A stretch of DNA of 64,000 nt from Amycolatopsis saalfeldensis. GTDB taxonomy: Bacteria > Actinomycetota > Actinomycetes > Mycobacteriales > Pseudonocardiaceae. The notes beneath the pieces were generated by a model that had not been told where the DNA came from, made no database searches, and saw nothing but the letters and a program-made list of their open reading frames with translations. The translations under genes were made by a program, and so were the position numbers. This document shows, one piece after another, positions 16,813 to 25,649 of this stretch (its first letter is position 1; each line of letters starts with the position of its first letter). The stretch spans positions 177,712 to 241,711 of the forward strand of contig NZ_FOEF01000014.1 of the NCBI RefSeq assembly GCF_900110575.1, in the 5' to 3' direction.

Positions 16813-17894
16813 CAGTACTGGCTTTGGATCGCGTCGAGCATCCGTTCCAGCGTCTCGAACGACGGCGGCTCGACGCTGTCGACGAGGTCCGCCGGCACGG
16901 GCGCTTTCGCTTTCGCCACGACGTCGGCGAACAGCTTCGGGTTCGTGGTGCGGAAGCCGAACGTCGCCGCGAGGCCGCCCAGCTCGGGGTCGGTCGAGAG
17001 CAGCTGGCCGACCTGGTCCCCGTTGGGGGACAACGGAACCAGCGTGTGCTTCGAGTACACGGTCGGCGCCGTGTAGAGCATCCGCATGTCCGGGCGGATG
17101 GAGCCGTCGGCGCGCACGAGCCGGTCGACGTACTGCGATTCGTAGATCAGCGCCAGCGGCGTTTTGCCCATGCCGGCGGACAGGTAGTCCTCGAACGGGC
17201 CGTCGGTGCTGTTCTGCGTGTAACCCTGGTCGAGGAACAGCTTCGCGACCTGCGGCAGCACCTTCGACTCCTGGTCGGCGCTGCTGACCACGTTGTTCCC
17301 GTTGGCCACGAACGAAACGATCGACAGGTACATCGCCGCGGAGTTGGACTCACGCGGGTCCGTGGTGGTGACGAGCACGTTCTTGCGCACCGGGTAGGCC
17401 GTGTTGCCCGGCAGCTGGTCCCAGCGCGTGCCGGCCTGCGTGAGCTGGAGGTACTTCGCCACGTCGAGCACCTGGTAGTCGCCGGCGCCCTTGTGCACCA
17501 CGCCGTTCGCGCTCAGCAGCGCCACGATCGGCTCGAAGGTCGCGATCGCCATCGGCGACTGGAACGGCGTGTACACCGTGGTGACCTTGCGGTCGCGCTG
17601 GATCTTCTGCGCGGCCGGCGAGGACGACGGGAAGGCGAACCCGTACTTCGCAAGGTCCACGGTGGTCGCGATCTGGCGCGAGCCCGCGGTGTCGACCTCG
17701 ACCTTCAGCCCGTGCTTGGCGAACGCGGCCACCACGCGCGAGTCGGTGAAGAAGGCCTGCTTCTCCGAGCCGATCACCCCGCGCACGACCGTCAGATCAC
17801 CGCCGGACGAGCTGCCCGAGCGCCCCCAGACGATCGCGGCCACGACCCCCAGCACCAATACCACGGCCAGTCCGATGGACAACCGGCGTTTCAA
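16812..17894 (-). CDS. Membrane-anchored substrate-binding-like protein
   Basis: 360 residues from a TTG at 17894. An N-terminal anchor (RLSIGLAVVLVLGVVAAIVW) and a SerGly-rich linker precede a periplasmic-binding-protein-like domain starting LTVVRGVIGSEKQAFFTDSR. The frame is open to a GTG at 17933, but GGAAGGTGGGGG lies just before the TTG. No ABC transporter genes adjoin it, so it may work as a sensor in the TelA operon, of which it is the first gene. A second solute-binding domain is encoded two genes later. Confidence 0.7.
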   Translation of the reverse strand: MKRRLSIGLAVVLVLGVVAAIVWGRSGSSSGGDLTVVRGVIGSEKQAFFTDSRVVAAFAKHGLKVEVDTAGSRQIATTVDLAKYGFAFPSSSPAAQKIQRDRKVTTVYTPFQSPMAIATFEPIVALLSANGVVHKGAGDYQVLDVAKYLQLTQAGTRWDQLPGNTAYPVRKNVLVTTTDPRESNSAAMYLSIVSFVANGNNVVSSADQESKVLPQVAKLFLDQGYTQNSTDGPFEDYLSAGMGKTPLALIYESQYVDRLVRADGSIRPDMRMLYTAPTVYSKHTLVPLSPNGDQVGQLLSTDPELGGLAATFGFRTTNPKLFADVVAKAKAPVPADLVDSVEPPSFETLERMLDAIQSQY

Positions 17895-18013
17895 GAAACC
17901 CCCACCTTCCCCAGATCCCCCGACCGACACCACGAATCCTCCAGTCCCCGCGACTCTTTTGACGCGCGGCCGGAGGATTTCGTGATGAACGATCGGTGAA
18001 CGGGAAGGGGCGG

Positions 18014-19441
18014 TTAGAGCGAGGCTTGCTCTTCCACCGGAAGGCAGATCTCGAACCGGGTGTCACCGGGGGCGGATTCCACCTTGATGTCGCCGTAGTG
18101 CCGCTCGACGACGATGCGCCACGAGATGTCGAGCCCGAGGCCGGTCCCCTCGCCCACGCCCTTGGTGGTGAAGAACGGCTCGAAGATGCGCTGCCGCACG
18201 TCCTCGGGGATGCCCGGCCCGGTGTCGCCGATCTCGACGCGCACCTGCTTGTCGACCTGCCACGTGCGCAGGGTCAGGGTGCCCTCGCCGGCCATCGCGC
18301 CCAGCGCGTTGTCGATGATGTTGGTCCACACCTGGTTCAGCTCGGCCGCGTACGCCGGCACCCGGGCGATGCCGTGGTCGTACTCCTTGACCACGCGGAT
18401 GCCCGGGCCGATCTTGCCGGACATCATCACCAGCGTGGAGTCGAGTCCTTCGTGCACGTCGATCCACTGGTGCGGCGCGCGGTCCATCTGCGAGTACTGC
18501 TTCGCCGCGCCGACCAGCGCCGAGATCCGCGTGGTCGAGTCCTCGATCTCGCCCATCAGCATCTCGGTCTCGAGCGCGTACGCCAGCCACCGCACCGCGC
18601 TGTCGAGCAGGCCCTCGCCGACGGAATCCAGGACACCGTCCAGGCTGTCGGCGGTCAAGCCCGCGCTGACGAAGATGCTGGCGAGGTCCCAGCCCTGGCC
18701 GATGCCGTGGTCGTCGAACCAGTCGCCGATCTCGTCCTCACGGTCGGACTGCTGCATCGCGGTGAGCTTCGGCGCGTCGGCGACCTGCTTGACCAGGCGC
18801 TCCTGGACGTCGAGCAGCTGCTCCAGCAGATCCGGGTCGATGTCCTTCTTCGCCAGCAGCGCCAGCTTGTGGCGCATCCCGGCGACCCGCTCGCGCAGCG
18901 AAGCGGTGGCGCGCACGGCGGCCGCGGCCGGGTTGTTCAGCTCGTGCGTCAGCCCCGCCGAAAGCTCGCCGAGCGCCAGCAGCCGCCGGCGCGACGAGAT
19001 CACCGTGTCGGTGTTGCGCCAGCCGACGTACATGCCCTCCAGCAGGTGCGCGGCCATCGGGAACCAGCCGCGGAACTGGACGGCGAACTCGGCCGCGGGC
19101 AGCGTCAGGAACTCGACGTCGCTGACCGCGTGCACCGAAGCGCCGTACGAGTGGTCGGTCTCCTGATGCACGAAGAACTGTGTTGCGCCGCAATAGGAAC
19201 CGCGCTGGTCGGAGCGCTTCATCTCGACCTCGACGCCGCTGACCAGCCGCGTCATCCGCAGTGCCCCGCCGAGCAGGAGGTAGAAGCAGGTGGCGGGCTC
19301 GCCCTCCTGGATCACCACGCTGCCCCCCTCGTAACGCTCGAGGGCGGCGTGCTCTTCGATCCAGTCCAGCTGTTCGTCGGACAGGTGCTCGAACAGGAAC
19401 AGGCCGCGCAGTTCCTCACGCGGCAGTGCGGGTGTGCTCAC
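18014..19441 (-). CDS. Cyclic-nucleotide-binding-domain histidine kinase
   Basis: 475 residues. Residues 1-130 form a cNMP-binding domain (LFLFEHLSDEQLDWIEEHAA...). A DHp helix with phosphoacceptor His lies in GELSAGLTHELNNPAAAA (about residue 165). The HATPase domain has the N-box NQVWTNIIDNALGAM and G-boxes DTGPGIPE and GEGTGLGLDI. No membrane segments, so it is soluble. GTG at 19441 overlaps the stop of the response-regulator/flavoprotein gene (GTGA), making the two a coupled two-component pair. The frame stays open to 20749 but that part lies on top of the partner gene. Confidence 0.85.
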   Translation of the reverse strand: MSTPALPREELRGLFLFEHLSDEQLDWIEEHAALERYEGGSVVIQEGEPATCFYLLLGGALRMTRLVSGVEVEMKRSDQRGSYCGATQFFVHQETDHSYGASVHAVSDVEFLTLPAAEFAVQFRGWFPMAAHLLEGMYVGWRNTDTVISSRRRLLALGELSAGLTHELNNPAAAAVRATASLRERVAGMRHKLALLAKKDIDPDLLEQLLDVQERLVKQVADAPKLTAMQQSDREDEIGDWFDDHGIGQGWDLASIFVSAGLTADSLDGVLDSVGEGLLDSAVRWLAYALETEMLMGEIEDSTTRISALVGAAKQYSQMDRAPHQWIDVHEGLDSTLVMMSGKIGPGIRVVKEYDHGIARVPAYAAELNQVWTNIIDNALGAMAGEGTLTLRTWQVDKQVRVEIGDTGPGIPEDVRQRIFEPFFTTKGVGEGTGLGLDISWRIVVERHYGDIKVESAPGDTRFEICLPVEEQASL

Positions 19442-21090
19442 TGCTCCTCCAGGTAACGGTGGACCAGGGTGACCGCCATGGCGCCCTCGCCGACGGCGGA
19501 GGCCACGCGTTTCACCGACTGCGAACGGACGTCGCCCGCCACGAACACGCCGGGCACGGACGACTCCAGGTAGTGCGGGTCGCGGTCGAGCGACCAGCCG
19601 GCCGGGTAACGCCCTTCGGCGACCAGGTCCGGGCCCGTGCGGACGAAGCCGTGGCCGTCGCGCTGGATCGTCTCGCCGAGCCACTCGGTGCGCGGCGCGG
19701 CGCCGATGAAGACGAACAGGTGACCGCTGTCGACCGTCTCGGTCACGCCGTTTTCGCACAGGGTCAGCGATTCGAGGTGCTCCGAGCCGTGCGCCTTCAC
19801 GACGGTGGTGTGCGTGCGGACGTGCACGTTGTCGATGGCCGCGAGCTGCTCGATGAGGTAGTGCGACATCGACGCCTCCAGCGAGGCGCCGCGCACCAGG
19901 ATCGTCACGTCCGCGGCGTGGCGCGAGAAGAACACCGCGGCCTGGCCGGCCGAGTTCGCGCCGCCGACGATGTAAACGTGCTCGCCCTTGCACTCGGGCG
20001 CCTCCGTGGCGGCCGAGCCGTAGTAGACGCCGCGGCCAGTGAGCTCCTCGATGCCCTCGGCCTCCAGCGCCCGGTAGGTGACGCCGCTGGCGAGGATCAC
20101 CGAGTGCGCGGCGATTTCCGAGCCGTCGCCGAAGGTCACCACGCGGCTCGAACCGCGGGCCTCCAGACCGACCACGTCGCGGGCGGTGAGCACCTCGGCG
20201 CCGAACTTCTGGGCCTGACGCCGCGCCCGGTCGGTCAGCTGGGCGCCGGAGACGCCGTCCGGGAAGCCGAGGTAGTTCTCGATGCGGGAGCTGGTGCCGG
20301 CCTGCCCGCCGGTGGCCTTCTTCTCCACCAGCACGGTGCGCAGCCCTTCCGACGCGCCGTACACGGCGGCGCCGAGCCCGGCCGGCCCGCCGCCGACCAC
20401 GACCAGGTCGTAGAACTCCTGCGCGGGCCGGGTCGACAAACCGACCGCGTCGGCGATCTGCCCGCCGGAGGGCTGCTTGAGCACGGTGCCGTCCGGCGTG
20501 ACGACCACCGGGATGTCCGTCTCGCACGCCTCGGCGGCCTTCAGGATGCGGCCGCCCTCTTCGTCGTCCACCGAGTACCAGCGGTACGGCACGGCGTTGC
20601 GGGCGAGGAAGTCGCGCACCTTGAACGACGGCGCCGAGTAGCGGTGGCCGATCAGCTTCGTCTCCTCGACCGGCCGGTCGCCGACCGCGAGCCACGTCTC
20701 CACCAGGGAGTCGATGACCGGGTAGAGCTTCTCCTCCGGCGGGTCCCACGGCTTGAGCAGGTAGTGGTCGACGTCGACCACGTTGATGGCCTGGATGGCC
20801 GCGTCGGTGTCGGCGTAGGCCGTCAGCAGGGCGCGACGGGCGTTGGGGAACAGGTCCATCGCCTTCTCGAGGAAGACGATGCCGTCCATGTGGGGCATGC
20901 GGTAGTCGGCGAGGATGGCCGCGACGGCGTCGCCGCGCAGCTTGATCTCGCGCAGCGCGTCGAGGGCGTCGGCCCCCGAATCGGCGCGGATGACGCGGTA
21001 GTCCTTGCCGTAGCGGCGACGCAGGTCACGGGCGACCGAGCGCGACACAGCGGGGTCGTCGTCGACGGTCATCAGGATCGGCTGGCTCAC
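19438..21090 (-). CDS. Response regulator fused to a thioredoxin-reductase-like flavoprotein
   Basis: 550 residues. Residues 1-125 are a receiver domain with phosphoacceptor Asp62 (ILADYRMPHMDG) and Lys in LLKPWD. Residues about 145-215 look like a glutaredoxin/thioredoxin fold without a CxxC. Residues 230-550 are a two-dinucleotide-fold flavoprotein (LVVVGGGPAGLGAAVYGAS, VYIVGGANSAGQAA, GVFVAGDVRS). The redox CxxC of true thioredoxin reductases is absent; GVTYRAL stands in its place. The overlapping downstream kinase is the likely phosphodonor. Output is probably redox rather than transcriptional, as no DNA-binding domain is present. Confidence 0.85.
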   Translation of the reverse strand: MSQPILMTVDDDPAVSRSVARDLRRRYGKDYRVIRADSGADALDALREIKLRGDAVAAILADYRMPHMDGIVFLEKAMDLFPNARRALLTAYADTDAAIQAINVVDVDHYLLKPWDPPEEKLYPVIDSLVETWLAVGDRPVEETKLIGHRYSAPSFKVRDFLARNAVPYRWYSVDDEEGGRILKAAEACETDIPVVVTPDGTVLKQPSGGQIADAVGLSTRPAQEFYDLVVVGGGPAGLGAAVYGASEGLRTVLVEKKATGGQAGTSSRIENYLGFPDGVSGAQLTDRARRQAQKFGAEVLTARDVVGLEARGSSRVVTFGDGSEIAAHSVILASGVTYRALEAEGIEELTGRGVYYGSAATEAPECKGEHVYIVGGANSAGQAAVFFSRHAADVTILVRGASLEASMSHYLIEQLAAIDNVHVRTHTTVVKAHGSEHLESLTLCENGVTETVDSGHLFVFIGAAPRTEWLGETIQRDGHGFVRTGPDLVAEGRYPAGWSLDRDPHYLESSVPGVFVAGDVRSQSVKRVASAVGEGAMAVTLVHRYLEEQ

Positions 21091-21227
21091 ACGCCCAGCC
21101 TACGGCGTGCGGTCCCCGGAGGGCGCCGTCACGGGCGAAGGTCCCTCTCGCTCCGGCCCGCCGCGAGGTGGGGACCGGCGCACGCCGCGGCCGCCACCAC
21201 GGCGTGCGCCGGTTGTCCGGGAGGTGG

Positions 21228-23450
21228 CTACGGGTAGCTCACCAGGTTCACCGGTTTGGTGCCGTCGGGCGTGGTGTCGCCCGTCGAGTTGATCACGTGC
21301 GTGATGGTCCCCTGGTGGTTCAGGGAAACCGTCACCATGTCGTGGAACCGCACCCCGGGGGTGTTCGGCGCCTCGAACGCGTGGGCGCTGGCGACCGAGG
21401 GGTTGGTGTTGAAGAAGCAGTAGCTGCCCAGCCCCCACGCCTCGTGACTGGTCACGTTCGGGCCGACTTGGTACGCGGAGTAGCCCTGGGTCGACCCGTT
21501 CATCCAGCCGCCCTGGTCCGGCACGTCGTAGGGCATCTCGTTCTGGAAGAAGTACGTGCGCCCGCCGTTGCCGTTCCAGACGACCTGGGTCTTCTGGTAG
21601 TGCTCGACGAACAGGCCGTACATCGTCACGTTGTCGCCGTTGACGGTCAGCCCGTTGTCGGCGGTGTTGGTGTTCCAGCCGACGTAACTGTTGTCCGCGG
21701 CGTGGTCGGCGCGCCAGATCCACATGTGGTCGCCGATCACGTTGTTGCTGTTCACCACCAGGCTGGTGGTCGCCTTGCCGACGGCGGCGCCGCCGATGCG
21801 GAAGAACACGTCGTGCAGCGAGGTCGGGTCGGCCGAGTGGTCGGCGCTCGAGCCGGCGGCGCCGACCTGCATGAGCGTGCTGGAGTTGGTCGTGCCCGCG
21901 TCGATCAGCAGGCCGGCGATCTTGGCGCCGTCCACGTCGTCCACGTTCATCGCGGTGATGCCGTTGTCCGGCACCAGGGTCGCGATGCCGAGGCCGAGCA
22001 CCACGGTGTCCGGCCGGGTCACGTGCAGGGTCTGGTTCAGGTGGTAGACCCCGGGCGTGATCAGCAGGTTCTTGCCCGCCGCCAGCGCCGCGTTCATCTC
22101 GGCCGCGGTCGCGCCGGGCTTCGCGATGTAGAACTGGTCGATCGGCAGGGAGCTGCCCGGCGCGGTGCCGTTCGCCCAGCTGGTGCCCGAGGTGTTGGTG
22201 CGCACCGACGGGACGAACACCTGGTAGTTGCCGGCGTCGTCGATGTAGAGGAACGGCTTCTCGCGCACCACCGGCGCCTGGCCGACCGTGGTGTACGGCG
22301 GGGAGGGGAAGGTGCTGGCGGGCGCGCCGTTGACGCCGACGAACACCATGTTCCAGTTCGACCCGTTCCAGCTGCCGAACTGCGAGTCACGCGAGATCCA
22401 CTGCTGCTGCGAGCCGGAGCGGACCTGGCCGTCGATCTTCGAGTCGGAGATCCAGCCGCCGCTGGCCCAGCCGCCGTCGTCGAGCGCCAGGTCACCGCGC
22501 AGGTGCATGCGGCGGTACGGCGCCGCCTGCGACACGGCCCAGCGGTCGGCGCCGCCGGCCGGGTTCACCGACAGGTTCTCGGCGCCGCGCCAGAAGTTCT
22601 GCGTCGCGTTCTGCGGCGGGAACCAGTCGGCCTCGACGTGCACGGCGCCGTTGATCGTCACCGCGTCCGGCGACAGGCCGAGGCCCAGCACCTGCGTGTA
22701 GAAGCCGACGTTGACGTCGTTGGAGTAGGTGCCCGGCTTGAACATCACCGCGTACCGCTGACTGCCGAACTGGTTTTTCTCCTGCTGGCTGAAGATGCTG
22801 TTCAGCTTGCTCTGGATCGCCGCGCTGTCCATCGAAGGATCGAAGACGACGACGTTCGGCCCGAGGTCCGGCTGCCCCGAGCTCGGAGGAGTAGTGCCAC
22901 CCACGGGGGTAATTGTGAACGATTGGGCATTGGTGCCGTTACAGGCGTACTGCTGAAGCTGCACACTGTCCGCCATCGAAGCGCTGGGCACGTCAAGACA
23001 CTTGCCGCTGTTGCGGTTCACGAAGTGGTAGGCGCCGGAGGTTTCCTGGACCGGCTGCCACTGCTGGTTCGCCCCGTTCGAGTAGGCCCAGAGCTGCACC
23101 AGCCCGCCGTCGGCCTTCGAGACGTTCGTGACGTCCCACGCCTGCGCCGCGTTGTTCCGGGTGTTCACGCGGTAGTAGCCGTCGCTGGTCGCCTGGAACT
23201 GCCACTGCTGCGATGCCGCCTGATTGCACGAGTACTGCTGGACCGCGGTGGCGTTCGCACTGGCCGCGGCCCGCGCGTCCACGCACTTCCCGCTGTTCAC
23301 GGAGCTGACCGTGGACCAGTCCGTTGGCACGGCCGCGGCCTGCGCCGCTGGTGCCGCTGGTGCCGCAGGTGCCGCTACCGTCAGATACCCCACCACCAGG
23401 GTGAAGGCGGACAGCAGCAACGTCGCCACTCTCCGTGACCGTCGACTCAT
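21228..23450 (-). CDS. Secreted ricin-lectin protein with beta-helix (pectin-lyase-like) region
   Basis: 740 residues. A Sec signal peptide (basic MSRRSRR then a hydrophobic core, Ala-rich end near residue 40) is followed by a ricin-type beta-trefoil lectin domain (residues about 42-175) with QxW-type repeats (QQWQFQ, QQWQPV). The remaining 550 residues suggest a right-handed beta-helix of the pectin-lyase superfamily. ATG at 23450 with GGAGGTTCC upstream. Probably binds and cleaves or remodels an extracellular polysaccharide. Homologues are sometimes labelled adenylyl cyclase; nothing in the sequence supports that. Confidence 0.7.
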   Translation of the reverse strand: MSRRSRRVATLLLSAFTLVVGYLTVAAPAAPAAPAAQAAAVPTDWSTVSSVNSGKCVDARAAASANATAVQQYSCNQAASQQWQFQATSDGYYRVNTRNNAAQAWDVTNVSKADGGLVQLWAYSNGANQQWQPVQETSGAYHFVNRNSGKCLDVPSASMADSVQLQQYACNGTNAQSFTITPVGGTTPPSSGQPDLGPNVVVFDPSMDSAAIQSKLNSIFSQQEKNQFGSQRYAVMFKPGTYSNDVNVGFYTQVLGLGLSPDAVTINGAVHVEADWFPPQNATQNFWRGAENLSVNPAGGADRWAVSQAAPYRRMHLRGDLALDDGGWASGGWISDSKIDGQVRSGSQQQWISRDSQFGSWNGSNWNMVFVGVNGAPASTFPSPPYTTVGQAPVVREKPFLYIDDAGNYQVFVPSVRTNTSGTSWANGTAPGSSLPIDQFYIAKPGATAAEMNAALAAGKNLLITPGVYHLNQTLHVTRPDTVVLGLGIATLVPDNGITAMNVDDVDGAKIAGLLIDAGTTNSSTLMQVGAAGSSADHSADPTSLHDVFFRIGGAAVGKATTSLVVNSNNVIGDHMWIWRADHAADNSYVGWNTNTADNGLTVNGDNVTMYGLFVEHYQKTQVVWNGNGGRTYFFQNEMPYDVPDQGGWMNGSTQGYSAYQVGPNVTSHEAWGLGSYCFFNTNPSVASAHAFEAPNTPGVRFHDMVTVSLNHQGTITHVINSTGDTTPDGTKPVNLVSYP

Positions 23451-23719
23451 CGGAACCTCCTCCGCCGCATCGCGGCGTTCGCTGAGCAGGAAACGGCAAG
23501 GCTGAACCCAGGGATGGAGACGCGGCGTAGCGGGCGGGGACCTCGGCGTCACAACCGAGCAAAATGTAACCGGGACCACACAGAGAATCAATACAGGATT
23601 TAAAATAAGTCATGAACGTGCAGGTCACCTGCCCGAACAGCCCAACAGCCACTGATCACCACCCCCCTGAGACCGAGGCGGGGCCGGGGTGTAACGTATG
23701 GCCACACGAGATGCGGAGT

Positions 23720-25567
23720 TCACCTTCGCTTCGGGGCTATGGCGCAGCTGGTAGCGCACCTCACTGGCAGTGAGGGGGTCAGGGGTTCGAGTCCCCTTAG
23801 CTCCACCCTAGGGTTGTTATTAGAACCCTTGCCTGCGTCAACGCCCTTGAGCAAGAGGGCAACGCCGGAAGTTGAAGGGCCATCCGCTGAGCGGGTGGCC
23901 TTTTTGCTGCTCCCACGCGGCGACCGAGCCGTCGCGAGCCTTGGCCCAGGGACGTGTTCGCGCTGAAGGGCGTGAAGTTGCCCGAAGGGGTCGTGGAGGT
24001 CCTGGTCGGTGACCTGGTCGTCCTCGATGTAGAGGCCGTGGAAGATCGCTTGGTTGAGTAGGCGCCGTTGTTGGTCGTTGCAGCGTCGGTAGAGCTCTTC
24101 GGGGGCTTCCAGGAACTTGAGGGCGGCCTGGATGAGTCGAGCGCTGTCGGTGAGGTCGGCACTGGCGGTGTCGAGCCGCTGGGTGAGGCGTCGTCGTTCT
24201 GTGCCGATATCGCGGAGTTTGGCTTTGACCTTGGTTTGCGGCAGTGTGCCGTCGGCGGCGAGGTCGATCAAGTTCTCCTCCTTGGTGTCGAGTTCGCGTA
24301 GTTGGCTGGCGATCTGCTTGTGCAGTAGGCGTGCGGCGGCCTCCTGTTCGTTGATGACGGTGTCGATGTGCGCGCCGACGTCCGCGATGAATTCCGGGTG
24401 GAATCGGATGTTGGCGTAGTGGCGTTCGATGGTTTCTTCGACTTGGTAGATGTGGACGTGCGGGCCTGGGCAGATTCCGTCGCGTTTGTTGCGGCAGAAG
24501 AAGTACAGGTACTCGTAGCCGTGGCGGTTGACCGTGCGTTGGATCGCCAGTCGTTGTGTCTTGCCGGCGCGTCGGCAGTAGCCGCAGTACACCGAGCCCT
24601 TGAGGTAGTGGTGGTGAACGCGGCGGCGTTCCTTTGCTGTGAGCCGTGATTCGAGGATTTCCTGGACTTGGTCGAAGAGTTCCTCGTCGTCGATCAGGAC
24701 CTCGTGTCGGCCGCGGATCTCCTCGCCCTTGTAGTCGACGTACCCGAGGTAGTAGCGGTCGCGCAGCATCTGCGAGAGCTTGTTGATCGACACCTTTTTC
24801 GCCGGATGCCTAATGGTGGCACGGGTGCGGAGTCCGCGGTCGTACAGTTCGTCGGCCAACTCGTCCAAGGAATAGTCGCCTGTGGCGTAGAGCTCGAAGG
24901 CGAGTTTGACCATCGGTGCCCGCTCGGGATCAACGATGATCGTGCGGATTACTCGGCCATCTGAGTGGTCGATGTAGTTGAGGTAGCCGAGTTTCGCGCG
25001 GCCGAGGGTGCCACCGCTGCGGGCTTTCTGACCCATCTTGTAAGCGATGTCGGCACCGGATTGGCGGGATTGGTACTCGTTGAACGTGGCCAGGATGCCG
25101 TGCATCAGCTGGCCGACCGGGGTGTCGTCGATGGCCTCGGTGGCCGAGACGAGGGTGACACCGCGCTTGCGCAGGTCTGCCATGACGACCGCGTCGTCGT
25201 AGCGGTTACGAGCCATACGCGAGAGCTGGTAGATGATGATGACGTCAACGTCGCCCTGGCTGCGTACCCGCGCGAGCATGCGCTGGAACGCCTCCCGCTT
25301 GGTCATCTCCGTTCCCGAGCGTCCGGGCTCGACGTACTCGTCGATGACCGTGACGCCCAGATCCTTCGCCTTGCGCAGACATGACTCACGCTGTGCCGGG
25401 ATGGAGATGCCCTCGTCGTTGTAGTCAGTCTTGACCTGTCCGGACGAGGACACACGCAGGTAGATCACCGCGCGTGTACCGGGTTCGAGGTCAGTGGACG
25501 GTCGCTGGACGCAGAGCGCGACGTCTGCCTGCAGTTCGTCGTCCGAACCGACATAAGCGCTGTTCAT
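23720..25567 (-). CDS. Large serine recombinase (integrase) of the mobile element
   Basis: 615 residues. The N-terminal resolvase domain has the nucleophile in YLRVSSSGQ (Ser about 40) and YQLSRMARNRYD. A recombinase domain follows, then a zinc ribbon (YCGYCRR... FFCRNKRDGICPG) and a long coiled-coil tail, the full large-serine-integrase layout. ATG at 25567 with GAGG upstream; an upstream open frame to 25750 is not needed. The last residues are encoded antisense to the tRNA-Ala gene and the stop codon lies in chromosomal DNA, so integration sets the C-terminus. This enzyme most likely inserts the element at the tRNA. Confidence 0.9.
   Translation of the reverse strand: MNSAYVGSDDELQADVALCVQRPSTDLEPGTRAVIYLRVSSSGQVKTDYNDEGISIPAQRESCLRKAKDLGVTVIDEYVEPGRSGTEMTKREAFQRMLARVRSQGDVDVIIIYQLSRMARNRYDDAVVMADLRKRGVTLVSATEAIDDTPVGQLMHGILATFNEYQSRQSGADIAYKMGQKARSGGTLGRAKLGYLNYIDHSDGRVIRTIIVDPERAPMVKLAFELYATGDYSLDELADELYDRGLRTRATIRHPAKKVSINKLSQMLRDRYYLGYVDYKGEEIRGRHEVLIDDEELFDQVQEILESRLTAKERRRVHHHYLKGSVYCGYCRRAGKTQRLAIQRTVNRHGYEYLYFFCRNKRDGICPGPHVHIYQVEETIERHYANIRFHPEFIADVGAHIDTVINEQEAAARLLHKQIASQLRELDTKEENLIDLAADGTLPQTKVKAKLRDIGTERRRLTQRLDTASADLTDSARLIQAALKFLEAPEELYRRCNDQQRRLLNQAIFHGLYIEDDQVTDQDLHDPFGQLHALQREHVPGPRLATARSPRGSSKKATRSADGPSTSGVALLLKGVDAGKGSNNNPRVELRGLEPLTPSLPVRCATSCAIAPKRR
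23733..23805 (+). tRNA. tRNA-Ala (anticodon GGC)
   Basis: A 73-nt cloverleaf can be drawn: acceptor GGGGCTA pairing with TAGCTCC, anticodon stem CCTCA/TGAGG, loop CTGGCAG with anticodon GGC at 23766-23768, and T-arm AGGGGTTCGAGTCCCCT. The discriminator base is A; CCA is not encoded. It is intact, as expected when an integrating element restores the 3' end, and it marks the left boundary of the mobile element. Confidence 0.97.
23780..23805. other. Putative attachment site (tRNA-Ala 3' end)
   Basis: The integrase gene abuts the 3' half of the tRNA and foreign-looking genes begin immediately after it, so the crossover core is probably in the T-arm/acceptor stem. No second copy of this 3' end was found in the window, so core length and the other att site are unknown. 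Coordinates mark the likely zone only. Confidence 0.4.
23877..23905 (+). terminator. Rho-independent terminator after tRNA-Ala, on the element side
   Basis: GGGCCATCCGC (23877-23887) pairs with GCGGGTGGCC (23891-23900; one G-T pair) across a 3-nt loop and is followed by TTTTT. It is oriented to end the tRNA transcript and lies inside the antisense integrase reading frame. Being on the element side, it would replace the terminator displaced by integration. Confidence 0.65.
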
Positions 25568-25649
25568 GAACACCTCGTTGTGAGTCGTCTGGATGAGGAC
25601 GGTGTTGGTCGCTGTATTGGCCCGGCGGATCTGCCGGGTGCGTTGCGGG

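Noticed and set aside
18014..20749. A 911-codon open frame covering the histidine kinase and most of the response-regulator gene
   Set aside because: The extra 435 N-terminal codons are Arg/Gly-rich and lie over the response-regulator/flavoprotein gene; the kinase starts at the GTG at 19441, which overlaps the partner's stop.
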